From assembly GCF_003934285.1 (NCBI RefSeq), contig NZ_RQWJ01000003.1, positions 423,501-487,500 of the forward strand: a stretch of 64,000 nt of DNA. The letters are read 5' to 3'. A program made the position numbers and the translations under genes. The notes under the pieces are model-generated. The model was not told the origin of the DNA. It worked only from the letters and a program-made list of their open reading frames with translations, and did not search any database. Shown here in pieces: positions 37,223-45,730 of the stretch (position 1 is its first letter; every line of letters begins with the position of its first letter). Source of the stretch: Brevundimonas fluminis (GTDB taxonomy: Bacteria; Pseudomonadota; Alphaproteobacteria; Caulobacterales; Caulobacteraceae).

Positions 37223-39321
37223 GCGACGCCACCCTGATGCGCGACGGCATGGCGCGGCCCACCGGCCGGGACATGCGCGGCTGGCTGATGCGCGGCGAAG
37301 TCTTCATGGCGATGGGCGTCATCGGCATCGTCATGCTGCTGATCCTGCCGATCCCCAGCTTCCTGCTGGATCTGCTGCTGGCCATCTCGCTGGTTTCCAG
37401 CGTGCTGATCCTGATGACGGCGCTTCTGATGAAGAAGCCGCTGGACTTCGCCATCTTCCCGACAGTGCTGCTGGTCTCGACGCTGTTCCGACTGGGGCTG
37501 AACCTGGCCTCGACCCGCCTGATCCTGAGCCACGGCCACGAGGGCACGGCCAGCGCAGGTCAGGTCATCCAGGCCTTCGGCAGCCTGATGATGGGCGGCA
37601 GCTTCATCATCGGCATCATCATCTTCGTGATCCTGCTCGTGGTGAACTTCGTCGTCATCACCAAGGGCTCGACCCGCATCGCCGAGGTGTCGGCGCGCTT
37701 CACCCTGGACTCCATGCCCGGCAAGCAGATGGCGATCGACGCCGACCTGTCGTCCGGCCTGATCGACGAGGAGCAGGCCAAGCTGCGCCGCAAGGAGCTG
37801 GAGCAGGAGTCGACCTTCTTCGGGGCCATGGACGGCGCGTCCAAATTCGTGCGCGGCGACGCCGTGGCCGGCCTGATCATCACCGCCATCAACGCCATCG
37901 GCGGCGTTCTGATCGGCGTGCTTTCGCACAGCATGGCCGCGGGCGACGCGGCCAACAGCTATGTCCTGCTGACGGTCGGCGACGGTCTGGTGACCCAGGT
38001 TCCGGCCCTGATCGTGTCGATCGCCGCGGGTTTCCTGGTGTCCAAGGCGGGCGTCGAGGGCTCCGCCGACAAGGCGCTGGTGCAGCAACTGGCCACCAAC
38101 CCGGTGTCCCTGGGCGTGGTGTCCGGCGCCGCGGGCCTGATCGGCCTGATCCCGGGCATGCCGCTGATCCCGTTCGCGGCCCTGTCGATCGGCGCGGGCT
38201 TCATGGCGTGGAAGCTGGGGCGCGAGAAGCTGAGGCCGAAGCCGACGGAGGCCGACGCCGTCGTGACCTCGCCCAAGGCCGACGTGGAGGAGCCGATCTC
38301 CACGGCCCTGAACATCGACGAGGTGAAGATCGAGCTTGGCTACTCGCTGCTGTCGCTGATCAACGAGCTGGAAGGACGTCGCCTGACCGATCAGGTGCGC
38401 GCCCTGCGCCGTTCGCTGGCCCAGGAGTACGGGTTCGTCATGCCGGCGGTGCGCATTCTGGACAACATGCGGCTGGGCACGCAGGGCTATGCCATCCGCA
38501 TCAAGGAGATGGAGGCCGGTACCGGCGAGGTGCGGCTGGGCCAGCTGCTGGCCATGGACCCCGCGGGCCGCCAGGTCGAACTGCCGGGCGAGCACACGCG
38601 GGAGCCGGCGTTCGGCCTGCCCGCGACCTGGATCGACGAGGCGCTGAGGGAAGAGGCCACCTTCCGCGGCTACACCATCGTGGACCCGTCGACGGTGCTG
38701 ACCACGCACCTGACGGAGATCCTGAAGGAGAACATGGCCGATCTGCTGTCCTATGCCGAGGTCCAGAAGCTGCTGAACGGGCTGGAGGGCGAGGAGAAGA
38801 AGCTGGTCGACGAGCTGATCCCGTCGGTGGTCACGGTGACGACGCTGCAGCGCGTGCTGCAGGCGCTGCTGCGGGAGAAGGTGTCGATCCGCGATCTGGC
38901 CTCCATCCTGGAGGGCCTGGCCGAGGCGGCGCCGCACACGACGTCGGTGACCGGTCTGGTCGAACATGTGCGGACGCGGCTGGCGCGCCAGCTGTGCTGG
39001 CAGCATCGCGGCGACGACGGCGCCCTGCCGATCGTGACGCTGTCGCCGGAATGGGAGCAGGCGTTCTCGGAGAGCCTGGTGGGGCAGGGCGAGGACCGCC
39101 AGCTGGCCATGGCGCCGTCACGCCTGCAGGACTTCATCCGCGCGGTGCGCGACACCTTCGAGCGCGCCGCCATGGCGGGCGAGACGGCGGTGCTGCTGAC
39201 CGGACCGCAGATCCGACCCTATGTCCGCTCCATCATCGAACGCTTCCGCGGCCAGACCACGGTCATGAGCCAGAACGAGGTCCATCCGCGGGCGCGGCTG
39301 CGGACCATCGGAAGCGTCTGA
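37219..39321 (+). CDS. flhA: Flagellar export apparatus protein FlhA
   Basis: FlhA is the large inner-membrane subunit of the flagellar type III export gate. The 700 aa protein has about eight membrane helices in the first 330 residues, the FHIPEP signature region RIAEVSARFTLDSMPGKQMA followed by IDADLSSGLIDEEQAKLRRK, and a soluble C-terminal domain (ALNIDEVKIELGYSLLSLIN to LSPEWEQAF) that binds chaperone-cargo complexes. The start ATG overlaps the beta-lactamase stop. In Caulobacter flhA directly follows flbD. Confidence 0.96.
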   Translation: MSDATLMRDGMARPTGRDMRGWLMRGEVFMAMGVIGIVMLLILPIPSFLLDLLLAISLVSSVLILMTALLMKKPLDFAIFPTVLLVSTLFRLGLNLASTRLILSHGHEGTASAGQVIQAFGSLMMGGSFIIGIIIFVILLVVNFVVITKGSTRIAEVSARFTLDSMPGKQMAIDADLSSGLIDEEQAKLRRKELEQESTFFGAMDGASKFVRGDAVAGLIITAINAIGGVLIGVLSHSMAAGDAANSYVLLTVGDGLVTQVPALIVSIAAGFLVSKAGVEGSADKALVQQLATNPVSLGVVSGAAGLIGLIPGMPLIPFAALSIGAGFMAWKLGREKLRPKPTEADAVVTSPKADVEEPISTALNIDEVKIELGYSLLSLINELEGRRLTDQVRALRRSLAQEYGFVMPAVRILDNMRLGTQGYAIRIKEMEAGTGEVRLGQLLAMDPAGRQVELPGEHTREPAFGLPATWIDEALREEATFRGYTIVDPSTVLTTHLTEILKENMADLLSYAEVQKLLNGLEGEEKKLVDELIPSVVTVTTLQRVLQALLREKVSIRDLASILEGLAEAAPHTTSVTGLVEHVRTRLARQLCWQHRGDDGALPIVTLSPEWEQAFSESLVGQGEDRQLAMAPSRLQDFIRAVRDTFERAAMAGETAVLLTGPQIRPYVRSIIERFRGQTTVMSQNEVHPRARLRTIGSV

Positions 39322-39330
39322 AGGTTCGTC

Positions 39331-39726
39331 TCAGCGGGCGTCGACGTAGGCCGCGACGCGCGCGATGGCGGCGTTGCACTGCTCGGTCAAAGGGCTGGAG
39401 TCGAAATAGACGTCTTCGGCGTCCGGCCGGTTGTGCCAGTTGTCCCAGCGATGCCAGCCCGGCTGATAGTGACTGTAGCCCACATTGAGGTCGACGGCAG
39501 GACCGGTCGCGGCGAAGGCGTCGTCGATCTGGTCCAGCAGCTCGTTGAGCTCGTAACCCGCCTCGTGGACGTCGGCTTCGAACTGCGTACCCCCGAAAAC
39601 CATGACGCCGGTGCGGTAGAAGCCGAACCACTCGCCCTGACAGCGTTTGAACTCGTTGTACTGAGCCTGGGTCACCGTCTCCTGGGGTGCGGCGGCGAGG
39701 GACGCGGCGAAAACGATGGCGAGCAT
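39331..39726 (-). CDS. Small secreted protein of unknown function
   Basis: This 131 aa protein has a short signal peptide (MLAIVFAASLAAAPQ). The mature part has FKRCQGEWFGFYRTGVMVFGG, an aromatic-rich YSHYQPGWHRWDNWHNRPD and a late Cys in LTEQCNAAIARV (first shown in part). The two cysteines may be bridged. I recognise no family. It is convergent with flhA, whose stop is 9 nt away. The 71-nt gap to its upstream neighbour holds only a bulged GC hairpin. Confidence 0.6.
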   Translation of the reverse strand: MLAIVFAASLAAAPQETVTQAQYNEFKRCQGEWFGFYRTGVMVFGGTQFEADVHEAGYELNELLDQIDDAFAATGPAVDLNVGYSHYQPGWHRWDNWHNRPDAEDVYFDSSPLTEQCNAAIARVAAYVDAR

Positions 39727-39797
39727 GCGAAAACCCCCGTTGAGACCGCGCCACCCTGACGCCCCGCGAGGCGGGCGCCACTGACCAAAGCTGACGT

Positions 39798-40505
39798 TCA
39801 GCGAACCTCGGTCCAGCCGCCGGAGGAGGCGGTGCGCGCCGCGGCGTTGGTCGGGCGCGCGATCAGTCCGGACTGGGTGATCCAGACCTCATATTCGGCG
39901 CCGTCGGCCATCGGCATGAAGGCGCCGCCGCCGTACAGGGTGTCGACGGCGTCGACCCAGCGACGGTATTTGCGCGCCGTGTCCCAGGCGCTGAGCGACC
40001 AGGGCAGGTCAACCTCCGGTGCGCCGCCCTCGACGGCATGGACGCTGCGCACGGCGGTGCGTTCCTGTTCGATGGTCTGGTAGCGACCGGACAGCCGGTC
40101 GAGCCGGTACTGGGTGTCGAGGCCCAGCACGTTGGCCCACGGCTTCCAGCGCAGGACCTGCGCCTCCAGCCGCCACTCGTCGCCGTGCAGAGGATAAGAT
40201 CGCTCCACGGGCTGCGCGTTCTCGCCCGCGGCCGGCTGGGTGATCGTGGCCTCGAAATACTGGGGACCCAGCTGCTCGGTGCGGATGGTCGCGACCGGTC
40301 GCTCATAGGTCAGGCGGGAGTAGGTCTGGACGTTGAGGCCCAGCAGGGCGGCGATCGCCGCCGCGGCCAGAAGCCCGCCGCCGCCGACGGCGCCCAGGCC
40401 GCCCGAGATGAAGCGCCCGCGGAACAGCGACCCAAGGCCGCTGAACAGGAACACCACGCCCAGAACCGCCGTGATCGCCGGAACGATCCACCACCACCAA
40501 ACCAT
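39798..40505 (-). CDS. Membrane protein of unknown function with C-terminal soluble domain
   Basis: This 235 aa protein has two N-terminal membrane helices (IVPAITAVLGVVFLFSGLGSL and LGAVGGGGLLAAAAIAALLGL, shown in part), then a soluble domain with VATIRTEQLGPQYFEATI, a WRLEAQVLRWKPWANVLGLD segment, and YEVWITQSGLIARPTNAAA at the end. Relatives in databases are often labelled multidrug-transporter-like, but nothing here supports transport. It is divergent from the CHASE3 kinase gene. Confidence 0.65.
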   Translation of the reverse strand: MVWWWWIVPAITAVLGVVFLFSGLGSLFRGRFISGGLGAVGGGGLLAAAAIAALLGLNVQTYSRLTYERPVATIRTEQLGPQYFEATITQPAAGENAQPVERSYPLHGDEWRLEAQVLRWKPWANVLGLDTQYRLDRLSGRYQTIEQERTAVRSVHAVEGGAPEVDLPWSLSAWDTARKYRRWVDAVDTLYGGGAFMPMADGAEYEVWITQSGLIARPTNAAARTASSGGWTEVR

Positions 40506-40625
40506 GCCGCCGCTCCCCCGGATTGCCAGCCTTCACCGTTCTATAGGCTTAATCCCGGCGTTCGGCGAAGGTTCACCTTGAAGGCGACTGGACTTCCCGC
40601 CGTGCGCCGACGATGTTCCGCCGCC

Positions 40626-42158
40626 ATGCCCGCCACGCTCCGCGCCCGTTTCGACGCCTTTCGTCGCTTCCTGAACACGCCCGGCTTCGGCCGCCGGGTG
40701 GTCCTGCTTCTGGTGATCGCGCTGGCGCTGAAACTGGCGGTGAACGTGACCGCGTTCGTCATCATCGATCGGACGGCGCAACAGGACGCCCTGTCCCGCT
40801 CCTTTCAGGAAATCCGCAGGGCCTCGCGATCCGTTCTGATCGGCGTGTTGAGCGCCGAAACGGCTCAGCGGGCCTATCTGCTGACCGGCGAGGCGGCCCG
40901 CGAAGCGGAGGCCATGGAGGGCCTGCGCGAGGTGGACCGCGCCCTGATGGTGCTGGGGACCGCGGCCAGTCGGGACGCGGACCTCGCCCCGCTGGTTGAG
41001 GAGGTCAGGGCGACGGCGCGCGACAAGGCCCAGGAACTGGGCGTGACGCTCGATCTGGCGCGATCCGGTCGGGTGACCGACGCCGTCCGGGTGATGGCGA
41101 CGGGGCAGGGGCAGGCTTTGACGGACCGTCTTCGGTCGGGCGTCGGGGCCATCGACGATCTGGTCGGCCGCCGTCTGGCCGCCGCCAACTCGGCCTCGAC
41201 CAACGGGCTGCGCACCGTCGGCGTCGTCAACGGCATTTCCAGCGTGCTGATCATCAGCCTGGCGATCGCCATCTTCTGGTTGCTGCGAACCTACATCGCC
41301 GACATGCGCCACAAGCAGCTGGAGCTGGATCGGCTGAACGCCGGCCTTGAGGACCAGGTGCGTGACCGGACGCTGGCGTTGACCCGGGCCAATGAGGAAA
41401 TCCAGCGCTTCGCCTACATCGTCAGCCACGACCTGAGGGCGCCGCTGGTCAACGTGATGGGCTACACCTCCGAGTTGCAGTCGGCCGGCAAGGCGCTCGA
41501 GGCGCAATTGGCGGCGGTGGAGGCGAAGTCGCCGAAGCTGGTCCAGCCGGACGCGGTGGCGGCGATCCGCGAGGACGTGCCTGAGGCCATCGGCTTCATC
41601 CGCGCCTCGACCGAGAAGATGGACCGGTTGATCAACGCCATCCTCCGCCTGTCGCGCGACGGCCGGCGGGCCCTGCATCCCGAGAAGATCGATCTGAAGA
41701 CGCTGGCGTCCGGCGCGGCGGCGGCCGTTCACCACCAGACGGACGCACAGGGGGCCGAGATCGAGATCGGCGACCTGCCGACCATCGAGAGCGACCGCCT
41801 GACCGTCGAGCAACTGCTGGGCAATCTGGTCGACAACGCCGTCAAATATCTCGATCCCGGCCGTCCGGGGCGCATCCGGATCGAGGGCGCGCACCGGCCC
41901 GACGGCATGGTCGAAATCCGCGTGACCGACAACGGACGGGGCATCGCCGATCGCGATCTGGAGCGGATTTTCGAGCTTTTCCGCCGCGCCGGAAAGCAGG
42001 ACCGTCCCGGCGAGGGGCTGGGGCTGGCCTTCGTGCGGAACGGCGCGCGGCGGCTGGGCGGCGACGTCGAGGTGACCAGCGTCGCCGGAGAGGGCTCGAC
42101 CTTTTCGCTGATATTGCCCAGAAGGCTGACAGTGACCGCGTCCGGAGAACCCGCATGA
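40626..42158 (+). CDS. CHASE3-domain sensor histidine kinase
   Basis: This 510 aa membrane kinase has a membrane helix (about 21-42), a periplasmic CHASE3-like domain (AETAQRAYLLTGEAAREAEA is typical), a second helix (SSVLIISLAIAIFWLL), a coiled linker, HisKA with phosphoacceptor FAYIVSHDLRAPLVNVMGY, and HATPase with NLVDNAVKYLDP, DNGRGIADRDL and GEGLGLAFVRNG. The ATG at 40626 is chosen because the frame further upstream runs antisense through the neighbouring gene. Its stop overlaps the next gene (ATGA). It is probably the input of the three-gene relay that follows. Confidence 0.9.
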   Translation: MPATLRARFDAFRRFLNTPGFGRRVVLLLVIALALKLAVNVTAFVIIDRTAQQDALSRSFQEIRRASRSVLIGVLSAETAQRAYLLTGEAAREAEAMEGLREVDRALMVLGTAASRDADLAPLVEEVRATARDKAQELGVTLDLARSGRVTDAVRVMATGQGQALTDRLRSGVGAIDDLVGRRLAAANSASTNGLRTVGVVNGISSVLIISLAIAIFWLLRTYIADMRHKQLELDRLNAGLEDQVRDRTLALTRANEEIQRFAYIVSHDLRAPLVNVMGYTSELQSAGKALEAQLAAVEAKSPKLVQPDAVAAIREDVPEAIGFIRASTEKMDRLINAILRLSRDGRRALHPEKIDLKTLASGAAAAVHHQTDAQGAEIEIGDLPTIESDRLTVEQLLGNLVDNAVKYLDPGRPGRIRIEGAHRPDGMVEIRVTDNGRGIADRDLERIFELFRRAGKQDRPGEGLGLAFVRNGARRLGGDVEVTSVAGEGSTFSLILPRRLTVTASGEPA

Positions 42159-42580
42159 CCACCCCCGTCAAGATCGTGATGGTCGAGGACGATCACGGCC
42201 ATGCCCGGCTCATCGAGAAGAACATCCGGCGCGCCAACATCTCGAACGAGATCGCCCATTTCGCGGACGGCGGATCGGCGCTGGACTATCTGTTCTCGGA
42301 CGAGGTGAAGGCGAACGGGCCGCTGCTCATCCTGCTGGACCTGAACCTGCCGGACATGTCCGGAACGGACATCCTGCAGAAGGTGAAGGGCGACGAGCGT
42401 CTGCGCCGCGCGCCGGTCGTGATCCTGACGACCACGGACGACAAGGTCGAGATCCAGCGCTGCTACGACCTGGGCTGCAACGTCTACATCACCAAGCCCG
42501 TGGATTACGAAAGCTTCGCCGACGCCATCCGGCAGCTCGGCCTGTTCCTGTCGGTGATGCAGGCCCCGGACATCGAGTGA
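42155..42580 (+). CDS. Single-domain response regulator (Rcp1/CheY-like)
   Basis: This 141 aa stand-alone receiver has the acidic pocket IVMVEDDHGHARL, phosphoacceptor Asp in LILLDLNLPDMSG, Thr in VILTTTDD and Lys in YITKPVDYESF. The extended loop after the phosphoacceptor strand is typical of the Rcp1-like receivers that pair with phytochrome or CHASE3 kinases. No output domain is present. It overlaps the genes on both sides by 4 nt, so equal synthesis with both kinases is likely. Confidence 0.93.
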   Translation: MTTPVKIVMVEDDHGHARLIEKNIRRANISNEIAHFADGGSALDYLFSDEVKANGPLLILLDLNLPDMSGTDILQKVKGDERLRRAPVVILTTTDDKVEIQRCYDLGCNVYITKPVDYESFADAIRQLGLFLSVMQAPDIE

Positions 42581-43623
42581 TCGACCTGAAGCGCCCCGTC
42601 AGGCTGCTCTACGTCGACGACGACCGCGCCCTGTCGCGGCTCGTGCAGAAGGAGCTGGGCCGTCACGGCTACGACGTCGTCTGCGCGGGCGACGGCGACG
42701 AGGGCCTGCGTCTGATGGCCGAAGGCGGCTGGGACGTGTGTGCCCTGGATCACTACATGCCGGGCAGGGACGGCATCGACGTGCTGCCCGAGATGATCGC
42801 CCTGCCCGACGCGCCGCCGGTGGTCTACGTCACGGGGGCGCAGGAGGGGTCCCTCGCGGTGGCGGCCCTGCGCGCGGGAGCGGCCGACTACGTCATCAAG
42901 GACGTGTCCGAGGACTTCACCTCGCTGTTGCGCAGCGCCGTCGACGACGCCTTGAACCGGCGGCGGCTGCAACGCGAGAACGAACAGGCCCAGGCCGAGG
43001 TGGCCGCCGCGCGCGACCGGGCCGAAGCCATGCTGCGTGAGGTCAATCACCGCGTGGGCAACTCCCTGCAGCTCGTGTCGAGCTTCATCTCGCTGCAGGC
43101 GCGGCAGCTGAAGGACGCCGGGGCCAAGGGGGCCCTGCGGGAAGCGCAGGTGCGGATCGAGGCCGTGGCCCACGTGCACCGCCGCCTCTACACCTCCGGC
43201 GACATGGCGACGGTGGCGCTGGACGAGTATCTGCGGGGCCTCATCGACGAGTTGGGCCAGTCGCTGGGACCGGACGGATCTTCGCCCGACCTCAGGCTCG
43301 AGGCGGAGCCCCTGACGGTGTCGACCGACCAGGCGGTGTCGCTGGGCGTGATCGTGTCGGAACTGGTCACCAATGCGGTGAAGTACGCCTATGCCCCCGG
43401 TCAGGGCGGCGAGATCCGCGTGCGGCTGGAGAAGGCCGACGGCCACCGCGCGGTCCTGACCGTCGAGGACGACGGCCCGGGCATCGATCCGGCGGACGAC
43501 AAGCCCAAGGGCACCGGACTGGGCCGCAAGATCATCGCCGCCATGGCCGGGGGGCTGAAGAGCGCGCTGGAGTTCGACGCCGAGCACAAGGGCGTGCGCG
43601 CGCGGCTGGCCTTCGACCTGTGA
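42577..43623 (+). CDS. Hybrid receiver / HisKA_2 histidine kinase
   Basis: This 348 aa soluble protein starts at a GTG. Residues of about 8-125 form a receiver (LLYVDDDRALSRL, Asp in VCALDHYMPGRDG, Lys in DYVIKDVSED). A coiled coil (LQRENEQAQAEVAAARDRAE) leads to a HisKA_2-type phosphoacceptor helix (LREVNHRVGNSLQLVSSFIS) and a HATPase domain (SELVTNAVKYAY, EDDGPGIDP, GTGLGRKIIAAM). Thus the kinase output is controlled by a receiver input, so it could sit downstream of the CHASE3 kinase. HisKA_2 kinases in alphaproteobacteria often feed the PhyR/general-stress pathway. Confidence 0.92.
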   Translation: MIDLKRPVRLLYVDDDRALSRLVQKELGRHGYDVVCAGDGDEGLRLMAEGGWDVCALDHYMPGRDGIDVLPEMIALPDAPPVVYVTGAQEGSLAVAALRAGAADYVIKDVSEDFTSLLRSAVDDALNRRRLQRENEQAQAEVAAARDRAEAMLREVNHRVGNSLQLVSSFISLQARQLKDAGAKGALREAQVRIEAVAHVHRRLYTSGDMATVALDEYLRGLIDELGQSLGPDGSSPDLRLEAEPLTVSTDQAVSLGVIVSELVTNAVKYAYAPGQGGEIRVRLEKADGHRAVLTVEDDGPGIDPADDKPKGTGLGRKIIAAMAGGLKSALEFDAEHKGVRARLAFDL

Positions 43624-44093
43624 CCCCCCGGCTGCAGTTCGGCGACGCCGAGCCGGGTCTGGACTACCGGGAGCGGCCGACGGCCTTCGGCGTCGTCGAA
43701 CGCGACGGGCTGATCGCCTGCGTGCGGGTGGACCGGGGCGCGGCCAGCTATTTCGACCTGCCGGGCGGCGCGGTGGACGGCGACGAGACCGAGGCCGAGG
43801 CGCTTGCGCGCGAATTCGTGGAGGAGACGGGGCTGACGGTCGCGCCCGACCAGCGCTTCGCCGAGGCCGGTCAGCTGTTCCGCAAGTCCGACGGCGCGCC
43901 GGTGCACAACGTCGGCGGTTTCTGGACGGCGTCGGTGGTCGCGGAAGATCCGTCGGCCAAGGTCGAGGAGGATCATGAGCTGGTCTGGCTGACGCCGGAG
44001 GCGGCGGTCGCCGGACTGCGCCACGACGCCCACGCCTGGGCGGTGGCCAAGTGGCTGAGAAACCGGAACAAGCACGGCCATATGGAACGATGA
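43620..44093 (+). CDS. Nudix hydrolase
   Basis: This 157 aa protein has a complete Nudix box (GX5EX7REUXEEXGU) in GAVDGDETEAEALAREFVEE followed by TGL, near residues 43-65. The GTG start overlaps the stop of the hybrid kinase (GTGA), so it is coupled to the relay. Nudix enzymes cleave nucleoside-diphosphate-linked compounds such as oxidised nucleotides or dinucleotide polyphosphates; the substrate cannot be assigned. Confidence 0.92.
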   Translation: MTPRLQFGDAEPGLDYRERPTAFGVVERDGLIACVRVDRGAASYFDLPGGAVDGDETEAEALAREFVEETGLTVAPDQRFAEAGQLFRKSDGAPVHNVGGFWTASVVAEDPSAKVEEDHELVWLTPEAAVAGLRHDAHAWAVAKWLRNRNKHGHMER

Positions 44094-44159
44094 GAGCGGG
44101 CGACGCGCTCTTGTGACCGAAGCGGCGCCTTGGTGGCGCCGTCAGACAGGGAGCTCCCC

Positions 44160-44339
44160 ATGCCCGATCATGACCGCGTCGAAGGCGCCGCCAAGCAGGC
44201 CGGCGGAAACGTCAAGGAAGCCGTCGGCAAGATGACCGGCGACGAGAAGCTGAAGGCCGAGGGCCGCGCCGATCAGGTGGAAGGCAAGGTCCAGAACACC
44301 GTCGGCGGCGTAAAGGACGCCATGCGCGACAAGCACTAG
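44160..44339 (+). CDS. CsbD-like stress-response protein
   Basis: This 59 aa hydrophilic protein is of the CsbD family: DRVEGAAKQAGGNVKEAVGK and LKAEGRADQVEGKVQNTVGG, two imperfect repeats of the family motif (shown in part). The family is induced by general stress in many bacteria, often under alternative sigma factors. GGGAGCT precedes the ATG. It lies 66 nt after the Nudix gene; a GGCGCC-TTGGT-GGCGCC dyad in that gap may be a short hairpin. Confidence 0.88.
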   Translation: MPDHDRVEGAAKQAGGNVKEAVGKMTGDEKLKAEGRADQVEGKVQNTVGGVKDAMRDKH

Positions 44340-44400
44340 TCGCCTTCACCACCCGAGGATGTCGTCGAGCAGGGTGGGATCGCCCGTGCCGACGGAGGAG

Positions 44401-44427
44401 CGGCCGGACGTCGACGACGTCCGGCCG
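44401..44427. terminator. 12-bp perfect hairpin downstream of the csbD-like gene
   Basis: CGGCCGGACGTC (44401-44412) and GACGTCCGGCCG (44416-44427) pair perfectly around a 3-nt loop. There is no U-run, only TCGTCGTCTCT. It lies in the 212-nt gap before the convergent VWA gene and may stop transcripts from both sides or protect mRNA ends. The rest of that gap holds nothing I recognise. Confidence 0.5.
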
Positions 44428-44551
44428 TCGTCGTCTCTGGACTCCCTGCCTCCGCAGGTCACACGCGGACCGCGGGCGTCGGCGCGAGGGTCTTCCGACG
44501 GCGTGCGGCATCATGAGCGTGTCCCTCCGGGACTGACGTGATCTGACGTCT

Positions 44552-45730
44552 TCAGCGCGACAGGGCGCGCATGGCGTCGTCGAGGCCCTCCAGCGTCAGC
44601 GGGTACATGCGGTCGTCGACCAGTTCACGGATCATGCCGACCGAGGCGGAGTATCCCCAGTACCGCTCGGGCGAAGGGTTCAGCCAGGCGATGCGGTCCC
44701 ACTGCTGCGTCGCCCGTTTCAGCCACACGGCGCCCGCCTCCTCGTTCCAGTGCTCGACCGAGCCGCCCGGCATGGTGACCTCATACGGGCTCATGGTGGC
44801 GTCGCCGACGAAGATGGCGCGCCAGTCGGCGGGATATTTGTTCAGCACCTCCCACGTCGGCGTCTTCTCGCTGTGCCGCCGGCGGTTGTCCTTCCAGACT
44901 CCTTCGTAAAGGCAGTTGTGGAAGTAGAAGAACTCCAGATGCCGGAACTCGGTGCGGGCGGCGGAGAACAGTTCCTCACAGAGCTTGATGTGACCGTCCA
45001 TCGACCCGCCGACGTCGAGGAACAGCAGCACCTTGATCGTGTTGCGCCGCTCGGACCGCATGTGGATGTCCAGCCACCCCTGGCGCGCCGTGCCGTCGAT
45101 GGTGGCGTCCATGTCCAGCTCGTCCGGCGTGCCTTGGCGCGCGAAGCGGCGGAGGCGACGCAGGGCGACCTTGATGTTGCGGGTGCCCAGTTCGACCTGG
45201 TCGTCCAGATTGCGGTACTCGCGCTTCTCCCAGACCTTGACCGCCCGGCCGTGGCGACCCGGGCCGCCGATGCGGACGCCCTCGGGATTGTAGCCGCCAT
45301 GGCCGAAGGGGCTGGTTCCGCCGGTGCCGATCCACTTGTTCCCGCCTTCGTGCCGGCCCTGTTGCTCCTCCATCCGCCGGCGCAGCGTGTCCATCAGGGC
45401 GTCGAATCCGCCCAGCGCCTCGATCTGGGCCTTCTCCTCGTCGGTCAGGTATTTCTCGGTCAGGAGCTTCAGCCAGTCCTCGGGGATTTCCGCCGGGGCC
45501 AGTTCGTCCGGAGCGACGGTCTCCACGCCGGCGAACACCTTGCCGAAGACCTGGTCGAAGCGGTCGTAGTGCTTCTCGTCCTTCACCAGCACCGCCCGCG
45601 ACAGGTGGTAGAAGTCGTCGACCCGCCCGGACGCCACGCCGCGATCCATGGCCTGCATGAGATGCAGCCACTCCTTCATCGACACCGGCACACGGGCGTC
45701 GCGCAGGGCGGTGAAGAAGGGGAGGAGCAT
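44552..45730 (-). CDS. VWA domain-containing protein (CoxE-like)
   Basis: This 392 aa protein has an N-terminal helical domain (LLPFFTALRDARVPVSMKEW) and a C-terminal von Willebrand A domain with a MIDAS-like LFLDVGGSMDGHIK and a late IFVGDATMSPYEV. The central Gly/Arg-rich stretch (IGTGGTSPFGHGGYNPEGVR) is typical of this proteobacterial family, in which a MoxR-type AAA+ ATPase is the usual partner; none is next to it here. The ATG overlaps the stop of the upstream secreted-protein gene by 1 nt (TGATG). Confidence 0.87.
   Translation of the reverse strand: MLLPFFTALRDARVPVSMKEWLHLMQAMDRGVASGRVDDFYHLSRAVLVKDEKHYDRFDQVFGKVFAGVETVAPDELAPAEIPEDWLKLLTEKYLTDEEKAQIEALGGFDALMDTLRRRMEEQQGRHEGGNKWIGTGGTSPFGHGGYNPEGVRIGGPGRHGRAVKVWEKREYRNLDDQVELGTRNIKVALRRLRRFARQGTPDELDMDATIDGTARQGWLDIHMRSERRNTIKVLLFLDVGGSMDGHIKLCEELFSAARTEFRHLEFFYFHNCLYEGVWKDNRRRHSEKTPTWEVLNKYPADWRAIFVGDATMSPYEVTMPGGSVEHWNEEAGAVWLKRATQQWDRIAWLNPSPERYWGYSASVGMIRELVDDRMYPLTLEGLDDAMRALSR

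Noticed and set aside
40038..40625. N-terminal extension of the CHASE3 kinase
   Set aside because: It would run antisense through the 39798-40505 membrane protein and has no domain character; ATG 40626 opens the membrane helix.
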